NCBI GenBank assembly: GCA_964433315.1
Contig: CAYSQO010000071.1
Coordinates: forward strand, 1-9,230
Source: Aquariibacter sp964433315
Lineage (GTDB): Bacteria; Pseudomonadota; Gammaproteobacteria; Burkholderiales; Burkholderiaceae_C
Direction of reading: 5' to 3'
DNA length: 9,230 nt
Position numbers and translations under genes: made by a program. Under the pieces are notes generated by a model. The model searched no databases, was not told the origin of the DNA, and saw only the letters and a list, made by a program, of their open reading frames with translations. Of this stretch, positions 1 to 4,974 are shown piece by piece (within the stretch, counting starts at the first letter, position 1; each line of letters opens with the position of its first letter).

Positions 1-294
1 CTTGTTCGGGAACGGCGAGTGCAGGTACATCATGCCGTCGATGACCAGCGGCGAGCCTTCGTGGCCGCGCAGCACGCCGGTGGAGAAGGTCCAAGCGACC
101 TGCAGCTTGCCGACATTGCTGGCGTTGATCTGGTTCAGCTTGCTGTAGCGCTGGTTGAACATGTCACCCGCTTGAGCCGCCCAGTTCTTGGGGTTGGCCA
201 TCTTGCTTTCCAGGTCGGCGTTCGCGGACGCGACCACGGGCAAAGCGAGCACGGCAGCGCTCAGCGAGCGCAGCATGAACTTTTGGGTCTTCAT
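1..294 (-). CDS. xoxF: PQQ-dependent methanol dehydrogenase, XoxF-type (5' part)
   Basis: This is the N-terminal 98 codons of a gene reading leftward out of the window. The start is ATG at 294, with a GGAGAC ribosome site 6 nt upstream. Residues 1 to about 26 form a Sec signal peptide: Lys and Arg early, a hydrophobic stretch, and cleavage near ASANA. The mature part has NPKNW, QRYSKLNQINASNV, VAWTFSTGVLRGHEG and PFPN, the opening beta-propeller blade of MDH-clade quinoproteins. The TGVLRGHEG/PFPN pair favours methanol dehydrogenases (MxaF/XoxF) over the ExaA ethanol enzymes. Family knowledge: the enzyme oxidises methanol in the periplasm with PQQ and passes electrons to cytochrome c; XoxF uses a lanthanide. 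The Asp that separates XoxF from calcium-dependent MxaF lies beyond the edge, so XoxF is the likelier call but not proven. The gene is divergent from nasT. Confidence 0.85.
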   Translation of the reverse strand, partial: MKTQKFMLRSLSAAVLALPVVASANADLESKMANPKNWAAQAGDMFNQRYSKLNQINASNVGKLQVAWTFSTGVLRGHEGSPLVIDGMMYLHSPFPNK

Positions 295-396
295 CGATGT
301 CTCCGTAGTTGATCGGACTGACTGTTGCCTAGCACTCTCTCCGGCTACCACGCAACGGCACACGTTCCCTCATGACCGCTGCACCTTGACCGGAAT

Positions 397-432
397 CGCT
401 GAGTGCATCACCCCGTGGGGTGTGCTTCAGCG
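397..432. repeat. long interrupted dyad upstream of xoxF
   Basis: The arms CGCTGA (397-402) and TCAGCG (427-432) pair, as do GCA (405-407) with TGC (423-425) and CACCCC (409-414) with GGGGTG (417-422). That makes 15 Watson-Crick pairs with small bulges at 403-404, 408 and 426. No T-run follows on either strand, so it does not look like an intrinsic terminator. It could be an operator for a dimeric regulator or a structured element in the xoxF 5' leader. The pairing is directly visible; the function is not known. Confidence 0.6.
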
Positions 433-437
433 CCTGA

Positions 438-470
438 GATTTGTACCTCCGCGGTGCAGGGCGACAAATC
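438..470. repeat. 7-bp inverted repeat, possible operator
   Basis: GATTTGT (438-444) and ACAAATC (464-470) are perfect inverted repeats separated by 19 bases; CCT (446-448) and AGG (458-460) extend the symmetry inward. The half-site centres are about 26 bp apart, roughly 2.5 helical turns. The element lies between the candidate xoxF -10 and the 397-432 dyad, a position suiting an operator. I do not recognise the binding protein. Confidence 0.35.
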
Positions 471-485
471 GGGTAAACGCCATGC

Positions 486-514
486 CGCAAAACCCAAGCG
501 GCCGCGTTTGTCAA
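486..514 (-). promoter_or_regulatory. candidate sigma-70 promoter for xoxF
   Basis: On the minus strand a perfect -35 hexamer TTGACA (514 to 509) is followed after 17 bases by TTTGCG (491 to 486), a poor -10. Transcription would begin near 479 and give a leader of about 185 nt containing both dyads. A consensus -35 with a weak -10 would fit an activator-dependent promoter. It rests on one good hexamer, so confidence is low. Confidence 0.3.
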
Positions 515-681
515 GCCCCTGTCGGATGAATTTGCGTCGAATGCGGAACACCCGGCGCACAGAGTGATTCACCCGCGTGTCAGTCCCTCCCGCGGGGCCT
601 GCGGACACTGCGTCAGGGCCGGGAATTTCGCCCGATCCGCAGGGCGCGGCGACCCGGCCAGGTTCGACAAGGAGGCCCCGG

Positions 682-837
682 ATGTCGATCGCGTGTCGGC
701 TTGGGGCCACCCCGCCGCGGGGCCCCGGACTTTCCCGGATCGACCCGCCCCCGGGCTGTCGGGATCGACCGCGGAAGGGGTACAGCTCTTGCAGACCCCC
801 TGGGCCATCTGCCCGACCGGCCCCCCGCAGCCCGTGA
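682..837 (+). CDS. possible 51-aa leader ORF overlapping the nasT start
   Basis: An ATG at 682 is preceded by a textbook Shine-Dalgarno, AAGGAGG (669-675), 6 nt away. The frame runs 51 codons and stops with TGA at 835-837, overlapping the GTG start proposed for nasT (834-836) in a GTGA junction. The product is rich in Pro, Arg and Gly with no recognised domain. Codon choice is unlike the neighbours (CTT, TGT, AGA, CGA, CCT and TCT all appear), which argues against a conserved protein. It may be a leader whose translation is coupled to nasT, which lacks a good ribosome site of its own, or it may be chance in GC-rich DNA. A frameshift joining it to nasT is a third option. Confidence 0.22.
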   Translation: MSIACRLGATPPRGPGLSRIDPPPGCRDRPRKGYSSCRPPGPSARPAPRSP

Positions 838-1475
838 CCGACCCCACCCCGCCCGCCCCGCCCATCCGCCACGCCGACGTGCAGGCGGCGGCCGGCCTGC
901 GCGTGCTGCTGGTCGACGACGGCGCGCACCGTGTCGGGCTGATCCAGGCCGAACTGGCCCGGCAGGGCTGCGAGGTGGTCGGCGTGCTGGATGCCGCGAC
1001 CCTGGTCCATGACTGCGTCTCGCGCCTGAAGCCCGACGTGGTGATCGTCGACAGCGAATCGCCGACCCGCGACACGCTGGAGCACCTGGCCACGCTGTCG
1101 GCACGCAATCCGCGGCCGGTGGTGGTCTTCTCGGAGGACACCGCCACCGACCCGATGCGGGCCGCGCTCAAGGCCGGGGTCAGCGCCTATGTGGTGGCGG
1201 GACTGCAGCCCGAGCGGCTGGCTCCGGTGCTGCAGGTCGCGATCGCGCGCTACGAGCAGGACGCCGCGCTCCGGGCCCAGCTCGACGAGGCGCAGAGCCA
1301 GCTGGCGCACCGCAAGCTGATCGAGCGCGCCAAGGCCGTGCTGATGGAGACCCACCGCTTCGACGAGGACGAGGCCCACCGCCGCCTGCGGCGGCTTGCG
1401 ATGGACCGCGGCATGAAGCTGCACGAAGCGGCCGAGCGGGTGATCGACGCCCAGAGCTGGCTGCGTCCGGCCTGA
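834..1475 (+). CDS. nasT: ANTAR-domain antitermination regulator NasT
   Basis: The product is about 213 residues. Residues 22 to about 140 form a receiver-like domain (LRVLLVDD at 22-29; a phospho-acceptor-position Asp near 73 in VIVDSESPTRD). The usual receiver Lys is replaced in SAYVVAG, as in NasT proteins thought to work without phosphorylation. Residues about 146-208 are an ANTAR RNA-binding domain (RKLIERAKAVLM, then HRRLRRLAMDRG and a helix with AAERVID). Known role: NasT binds paired hexaloop hairpins in nitrate-assimilation leaders and prevents termination; NasS restrains it when nitrate is absent. A matching target lies downstream at 1651-1701. No NasS gene is visible. The start is uncertain: GTG 834 leaves a short Pro-rich tail before the receiver but has no clear ribosome site; TTG 789, with GGAAGGGG upstream, is an alternative. 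Confidence 0.87.
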   Translation: MTDPTPPAPPIRHADVQAAAGLRVLLVDDGAHRVGLIQAELARQGCEVVGVLDAATLVHDCVSRLKPDVVIVDSESPTRDTLEHLATLSARNPRPVVVFSEDTATDPMRAALKAGVSAYVVAGLQPERLAPVLQVAIARYEQDAALRAQLDEAQSQLAHRKLIERAKAVLMETHRFDEDEAHRRLRRLAMDRGMKLHEAAERVIDAQSWLRPA

Positions 1476-1493
1476 GGCCGGACACCGGCCCGC

Positions 1494-1518
1494 CACGGGC
1501 TCATCCCGCGAGCCCGTG
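1494..1518 (+). terminator. hairpin downstream of nasT, terminator-like without a U-run
   Basis: CACGGGCTC (1494-1502) and GAGCCCGTG (1510-1518) form a perfect 9-bp stem with a 7-nt loop, 18 nt after the nasT stop. A smaller perfect palindrome, CCGGCC-TGA-GGCCGG (1467-1481), spans the stop codon itself. No T-tract follows, so intrinsic termination would be weak. The stem may instead protect the nasT mRNA 3' end or mark a Rho-assisted end. Confidence 0.45.
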
Positions 1519-1532
1519 CCGCGCCGCCTCCC

Positions 1533-1546
1533 GGTGCACGGGCACC
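1533..1546. promoter_or_regulatory. dyad in enhancer position, possible NtrC-related site
   Basis: GGTGC-ACGG-GCACC is a perfect 5-bp dyad about 100 to 113 bp upstream of the predicted sigma-54 transcription start. It contains GGTGCA, the NtrC half-site, but the arms are in the opposite order from the classical TGCACC-N5-GGTGCA arrangement. No second full half-site is visible at the right spacing. Position and half-site are suggestive; assignment to NtrC is inference. Confidence 0.25.
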
Positions 1547-1619
1547 AGCGCGAGGCCGGCCGCGCACCACGGCAGAACCTGAACAGGGCGAATTCCGCGG
1601 GTTCACGGGGGAAACACCC

Positions 1620-1635
1620 TGGCACGGTCCTCGCA
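1620..1635 (+). promoter_or_regulatory. sigma-54 (RpoN) -24/-12 promoter of the nas operon
   Basis: TGGCAC (1620-1625), then five bases, then TCGCA (1631-1635) matches the consensus TGGCAC-N5-TTGCA with one change. The GG (1621-1622) and GC (1633-1634) are exactly 10 bases apart, as sigma-54 requires. Transcription should start around 1645, a few bases before the antitermination hairpins. Such a promoter implies activation by NtrC under nitrogen limitation, layered over NasT control. No competing sigma-70 promoter is evident here. Confidence 0.8.
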
Positions 1636-1650
1636 TGAGACGCTTCGCCC

Positions 1651-1701
1651 CTGCCGCAATGGCGTGGTGGAGGCAAACCAGATTTCGGACAAAGGCGTCC
1701 G
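1651..1701 (+). promoter_or_regulatory. ANTAR (NasT) target: paired hexaloop antiterminator RNA
   Basis: Hairpin P1 pairs 1651-1657 (CTGCCGC) with 1664-1670 (GTGGTGG), using G-U pairs, around the 6-nt loop AATGGC. After a 15-nt linker, hairpin P2 pairs 1686-1690 (CGGAC) with 1697-1701 (GTCCG) around the 6-nt loop AAAGGC. Both loops carry A at position 1 and G at position 4, the hallmark of ANTAR-protein targets. The 3' half of P2 (1694-1701) is also the 5' arm of the terminator, so the two structures exclude each other. NasT bound to P1-P2 should let polymerase read through into nrtA. The location in the leader of a nitrate operon with nasT next door makes this assignment strong. Confidence 0.85.
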
Positions 1702-1755
1702 GTTGTGGTCGAAGCGCGTGGCGCGGCGACCCGGCCGTGACGCCTTTTTTGTTTT
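1694..1755 (+). terminator. intrinsic terminator (attenuator) before nrtA
   Basis: GGCGTC (1694-1699) pairs with GACGCC (1739-1744). With one bulged base (1738), CGGTTG (1700-1705) pairs with CGGCCG (1732-1737) through two G-U pairs. GGTCG (1707-1711) pairs with CGACC (1727-1731). The stem is followed at once by TTTTTTGTTTT (1745-1755). This is a strong factor-independent terminator inside the operon leader, used when NasT does not hold P2 closed. It is not the nasT terminator, because the sigma-54 promoter lies between it and nasT. Confidence 0.88.
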
Positions 1756-1805
1756 CTCGATCGACACAAGGTGCAGCAATGACTTCCATCCGGCGCGAGG
1801 GTCTC

Positions 1806-3035
1806 ATGAGCGAACAACGACGCGACTTCATCAAGGGCTCGGCCGCCGTCGCCGCCCTGGGCGCCAGCGGCGTGGCGCCCGGCGTGTGGGCCGCCGGCTC
1901 GGACAAGCCGGAGAAGGAAGAGGTCCGCATCGGCTTCATCCCGTTGACCGACTGCGCCAGCGTCGTCATGGCCTCGGTGCTGGGCTTCGACAAGAAGTAC
2001 GGCATCAAGATCATTCCCAGCAAGGAGGCCAGCTGGGCCGGCGTGCGCGACAAGCTGGTCAACGGCGAGCTCGACATGGCCCACGTTCTCTACGGCCTGG
2101 TCTATGGCGTGCACCTGGGCATCGGCGGCCCCAAGAAGGACATGGCCGTGCTGATGAACCTCAACCACAACGGCCAGGCCCTGACGCTGTCCAAGGCCCT
2201 GGCCGACAAGGGCGCGGTCGACGTGGCCTCGCTGGCCAAGGTGATGGCGGCGGACAAGCGCGAATACACCTTCGCGCAGACCTTCCCCACCGGCACCCAC
2301 GCCATGTGGCTGTACTACTGGCTGGCCTCGGGCGGCATCAACCCGATGAAGGACGCCAAGGTCATCACCGTGCCGCCGCCGCAGATGGTGGCCAACATGC
2401 GCGTGGGCAACATGGACGGCTTCTGTGTCGGCGAGCCCTGGAACCACCGCGCCATCATCGACGGCATCGGCATCACCGCGGCCACCACGCAGGACGTGTG
2501 GAAGGACCATCCGGAGAAGGTGCTGGGTACCACCAGCGACTTCGTCAAGCAGTACCCCAACACCGCGCGCGCCGTGATCATGGCCGTGCTGGAGGCCAGC
2601 CGCTGGATCGACGCCGGCCTGCAGAACAAGGTGAAGATGGCCGAGACCATCGCCGCCAAGGCCTATGTCAACACCAGCGTCGACGCGATCAACCAGCGCA
2701 TCCTGGGCCGCTACCAGAACGGCCTGGGCAAGACCTGGGACGACCCCAACCACATGAAGTTCTTCAACGACGGGACGGTGAACTTTCCCTACCTGTCGGA
2801 CGGCATGTGGTTCCTGACCCAGCACAAGCGCTGGGGTCTGCTCAAGGACCATCCGGACTACCTGGGCGTGGCCAAGCAGATCAACCAGATCGAGCTCTAC
2901 AAGCAGGCCGCCGCGCAGCTCAAGGTGAGTGTGCCCAAGGACGCGATGCGCAAGAGCACGCTGATCGACGGCGTGGTCTGGGACGGCAAGGACCCGGCCA
3001 AGTACGCCGACAGCTTCAAGATCCACGCGGCCTGA
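1806..3035 (+). CDS. nrtA: nitrate ABC transporter, periplasmic binding protein NrtA (NasF)
   Basis: The product is 409 residues and binds nitrate (or nitrite) in the periplasm, delivering it to the NrtB/ATPase complex. The N-terminus has a twin-arginine motif (QRRDFIKG at residues 4-11), a short hydrophobic run and a cleavage site near VWA-A (29/30), so export is by Tat. The mature chain opens with VRIGFIPLTDCASVVMA and contains ASWAGVRDKLVNGELDMAH, FPTGTHAMWLYYWLASGGI and FCVGEPWNHRA, typical of the NrtA/CmpA family. It has no lipobox, unlike cyanobacterial NrtA. Two starts are possible: ATG 1806 (GAGGG just upstream) puts the twin arginines close to the start; ATG 1779 has a better spaced AAGG (1768-1771) and adds nine residues. 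Expression is gated by the leader at 1620-1755. Confidence 0.93.
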   Translation: MSEQRRDFIKGSAAVAALGASGVAPGVWAAGSDKPEKEEVRIGFIPLTDCASVVMASVLGFDKKYGIKIIPSKEASWAGVRDKLVNGELDMAHVLYGLVYGVHLGIGGPKKDMAVLMNLNHNGQALTLSKALADKGAVDVASLAKVMAADKREYTFAQTFPTGTHAMWLYYWLASGGINPMKDAKVITVPPPQMVANMRVGNMDGFCVGEPWNHRAIIDGIGITAATTQDVWKDHPEKVLGTTSDFVKQYPNTARAVIMAVLEASRWIDAGLQNKVKMAETIAAKAYVNTSVDAINQRILGRYQNGLGKTWDDPNHMKFFNDGTVNFPYLSDGMWFLTQHKRWGLLKDHPDYLGVAKQINQIELYKQAAAQLKVSVPKDAMRKSTLIDGVVWDGKDPAKYADSFKIHAA

Positions 3036-3049
3036 TCCACCGCCTCGCC

Positions 3050-3073
3050 GGGGGCCGGCGCTGCCCTGCCCCC
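3050..3073 (+). repeat. GC-rich intercistronic hairpin after nrtA
   Basis: GGGGGC (3050-3055) pairs with GCCCCC (3068-3073), and inside it GGC (3057-3059) pairs with GCC (3063-3065) around a 3-nt loop. It begins 14 nt after the nrtA stop and lacks a T-tract. A nearly identical hairpin follows the ATPase gene at 4863-4884. A likely role is to shield upstream mRNA from 3' decay, giving more binding protein than permease; that is inference. Confidence 0.5.
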
Positions 3074-3111
3074 GCCCCCGCTCCCTTCCGTCCGACCCGC
3101 AGGAGACCGTG

Positions 3112-4017
3112 ATGGTCAGTGCCGTCTTCCACGCCCCGCTCGAAGCCGCCGAAGCCGCCCAGGCCGCCCGGGCGGCGAGCGCCCCGCCCGCCGTGGCGCA
3201 GGCTGTGCCGCCGCCCGCCGCCCGGGCCAGCCGGCCGCTGCGCGCCGACTGGCGCGCCCGCTTCCTGGCCCTCGGCGCCCCGCTGGCCGGCATGGCGCTG
3301 CTGATCGGCATCTGGGGGCTGCTCACGCTCAAGCCCGGCAGCATCCCCAGCCCCGGCGCCACCCTGGATGCAGCCGTCGCGCTGTTCTCCGACCCCTTCT
3401 ACGACAACGGCCCCAACGACCAGGGCATCGGCTGGAACATCCTGTTCTCGCTGAAGCGGGTGGCCCTGGGCTTCGGCATGGCCGCGGCGGTCGGCATCCC
3501 GCTGGGCTTCCTGATCGGCCGCTTCAGCCTGCTCAACCAGATGGTCGCGCCCCTGGTCAGCCTGCTGCGCCCGGTCTCGCCCCTGGCCTGGCTGCCGATC
3601 GGCCTGCTGGTGTTCAAGAGCGCCGACCCGGCCGCGATCTGGACCATCTTCATCTGCTCCATCTGGCCCATGATCCTCAACACCGCCCAGGGCGTGCAGC
3701 GCGTGCCGCAGGACTACCTGAACGTCGCCCGCGTGCTCAAGCTCAGCGAGTGGCAGGTCGTCACCAAGATCCTCTTCCCCGCCGTGCTGCCCTACATGCT
3801 GACCGGCGTACGCCTGTCGGTCGGCACCGCCTGGCTGGTGATCGTGGCCGCCGAGATGCTGACCGGCGGCGTCGGCATCGGCTTCTGGGTCTGGGACGAG
3901 TGGAACAACCTGAACGTGCAGCACATCCTGATCGCCATCTTCGTGATCGGCATCGTGGGCCTGCTGCTGGAACAGGCGCTGATGTTCGTCGCCAAGCGCT
4001 TCAGCTACGACGACTGA
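3112..4017 (+). CDS. nrtB: nitrate ABC transporter, permease NrtB (NasE)
   Basis: This 301-residue inner-membrane protein forms the nitrate translocation pore, presumably as a homodimer with two ATPase subunits. Residues 1 to about 42 are an Ala/Pro-rich cytoplasmic tail. The first membrane span follows (LGAPLAGMALLIGIWGLL), and about five more are visible from residue 115 on. The coupling (EAA) loop runs from about 205 to 228 (VARVLKLSEW onward, then ILFPAVLPYMLTG), placing it in the NrtB/SsuC/TauC permease family. The segment GIGFWVWDEWNNLN is characteristic of nitrate permeases. ATG 3112 is chosen because AGGAG (3101-3105) lies 6 nt away; an in-frame GTG at 3109 would sit too close. The gap from nrtA is 76 bp and includes a hairpin. 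Confidence 0.93.
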   Translation: MVSAVFHAPLEAAEAAQAARAASAPPAVAQAVPPPAARASRPLRADWRARFLALGAPLAGMALLIGIWGLLTLKPGSIPSPGATLDAAVALFSDPFYDNGPNDQGIGWNILFSLKRVALGFGMAAAVGIPLGFLIGRFSLLNQMVAPLVSLLRPVSPLAWLPIGLLVFKSADPAAIWTIFICSIWPMILNTAQGVQRVPQDYLNVARVLKLSEWQVVTKILFPAVLPYMLTGVRLSVGTAWLVIVAAEMLTGGVGIGFWVWDEWNNLNVQHILIAIFVIGIVGLLLEQALMFVAKRFSYDD

Positions 4018-4042
4018 CCCGGTCGGGACGAAGGAGAACCCC

Positions 4043-4855
4043 ATGCATCCCCATCTGCAGATCGAGAACGTCGAGATGGTCTTCTCGACGCGCAAGGGCC
4101 GCTTCCATGCGCTGCGCGAGATCAACCTGAACGTGCAGCGCGGCGAGTTCATCACCCTGATCGGCCACTCCGGCTGCGGCAAGAGCACGCTGCTGAACCT
4201 GATCGCCGGTCTGCTGCGCCCCAGCGAGGGCCTGCTGCTCTGCGACAACCGCGAGATCACCGCCCCCGGGCCGGAGCGCGCGGTGGTCTTCCAGAACCAC
4301 TCCCTGCTGCCCTGGCTGAGCTGCCTGGACAACGTGCTGCTGGCCGTCGACAGCGTCTTCGCCGCGACCGAGCCCCGGGCCCGCCGCCGCGAGCGCGCCC
4401 GCGCCGCCCTGGCCCTGGTCGGACTGACGCACGCCGAGGCCAAGCGGCCGCACGAGATCTCCGGCGGCATGAAGCAGCGCGTGGGCATCGCCCGCGCCCT
4501 GGCCATGGAGCCCAAGCTGCTGCTGATGGACGAGCCCTTCGGTGCACTGGACGCCCTGACCCGCGCCAAGCTGCAGGACGAGCTGATGAAGATCGTCGCC
4601 GCCACCGGCGCCAGCGTGGTCATGGTCACCCATGACGTGGACGAGGCGGTGCTGCTCTCCGACCGCATCGTGATGATGACCAACGGCCCGGCCGCCACCA
4701 TCGGCGAGGTGCTGAAGGTGCCGCTGCCGCCGCTGCGCGAGGCCCTGCGCCCGCGCCTGGCCATGGCCCATGACCCGGGCTACCTGGCCAGCCGCGAGCA
4801 GGTGCTGGAGTTCCTCTACAGCAAGCAGGCCCACGTCGAGAAGGACGCCGCCTAA
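4043..4855 (+). CDS. nrtD: nitrate ABC transporter, ATP-binding protein (NrtD/NasD type)
   Basis: The product is a 270-residue cytoplasmic ATPase that powers nitrate uptake. All nucleotide-binding motifs are intact: Walker A GHSGCGKST (41-49), Q-loop Gln 84 (VVFQNHSLLPWL), signature SGGMKQR (140-146), Walker B LLLMDEP with Asp163-Glu164, D-loop GALD, and H-loop His197 (VTHDVDEAV). It is a single-domain ATPase and lacks the C-terminal NrtA-like sensor domain of cyanobacterial NrtC, so NrtD is the better name, although such genes are often labelled nrtC in proteobacteria. The start ATG has AAGGAG upstream at good spacing and lies 25 bp after nrtB. Confidence 0.93.
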   Translation: MHPHLQIENVEMVFSTRKGRFHALREINLNVQRGEFITLIGHSGCGKSTLLNLIAGLLRPSEGLLLCDNREITAPGPERAVVFQNHSLLPWLSCLDNVLLAVDSVFAATEPRARRRERARAALALVGLTHAEAKRPHEISGGMKQRVGIARALAMEPKLLLMDEPFGALDALTRAKLQDELMKIVAATGASVVMVTHDVDEAVLLSDRIVMMTNGPAATIGEVLKVPLPPLREALRPRLAMAHDPGYLASREQVLEFLYSKQAHVEKDAA

Positions 4856-4862
4856 GCCCGCC

Positions 4863-4884
4863 GGGGGCCGGCTGCGCCGCCCCC
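4863..4884 (+). repeat. GC-rich intercistronic hairpin after the transporter ATPase gene
   Basis: GGGGGC (4863-4868) pairs with GCCCCC (4879-4884); inside, GGC (4870-4872) pairs with GCC (4876-4878) around the loop TGC. It starts 7 nt after the stop and shares the 14-base run CGCCGGGGGCCGGC with the hairpin after nrtA. It separates the transport genes from the reductase genes in a 119-bp spacer; the rest of that spacer is C-rich and featureless. Confidence 0.5.
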
Positions 4885-4974
4885 ACCCCAAGCCGCCCGC
4901 CCCGCCGCGCCCCGCCAGGCCCGGTGCCGGCGGAGCCCTGCCCCGACCGCCGCCATCCCGCACGGAGGCCCCGC

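Larger units (their letters stand above)
295..833. other. divergent intergenic region between xoxF and nasT
   Basis: About 540 bases hold no convincing conserved gene. Base composition is lower in GC up to about 560, which fits promoter DNA, and then becomes very GC-rich. The region carries the two dyads, the candidate xoxF promoter and the leader ORF listed separately. It also has the direct repeat GGATCGACC at 737-745 and 762-770, 25 bp apart start to start. I found no clear sigma-70 promoter for nasT. The nasT reading frame stays open back to 564, but nothing upstream of 834 resembles the NasT family, so I treat that stretch as non-coding or leader. Confidence 0.6.

Noticed and set aside
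564..833. N-terminal extension of NasT by 90 residues
   Set aside because: The open frame continues to 564, but the extension resembles nothing in the NasT family, has no ribosome site at 564, and the receiver domain begins soon after 834.
1694..1755. Reading the T-run hairpin as the terminator of nasT
   Set aside because: The sigma-54 promoter and ANTAR hairpins lie between nasT and this hairpin, and its 5' arm overlaps P2, so it serves as an attenuator of the nrtA operon.
1664..3112. Overlapping plus-strand frame of 482 codons across nrtA
   Set aside because: The translation is a repetitive Arg/Gly/Gln/His mix typical of a shifted frame in GC-rich coding DNA; nrtA in the other frame is clearly real.
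408..3362. Very long minus-strand open frame (984 codons)
   Set aside because: It is antisense to nasT and nrtA, whose products have clear family motifs. Stop codons are rare on the opposite strand of such GC-rich coding DNA, and the translation is low-complexity with no recognisable domain.
4924..4974. Upstream GTG start for nirB
   Set aside because: It adds 17 Pro/Arg-rich residues without a suitable ribosome site, whereas ATG 4975 has GGAGG at ideal spacing and an N-terminus usual for NirB.
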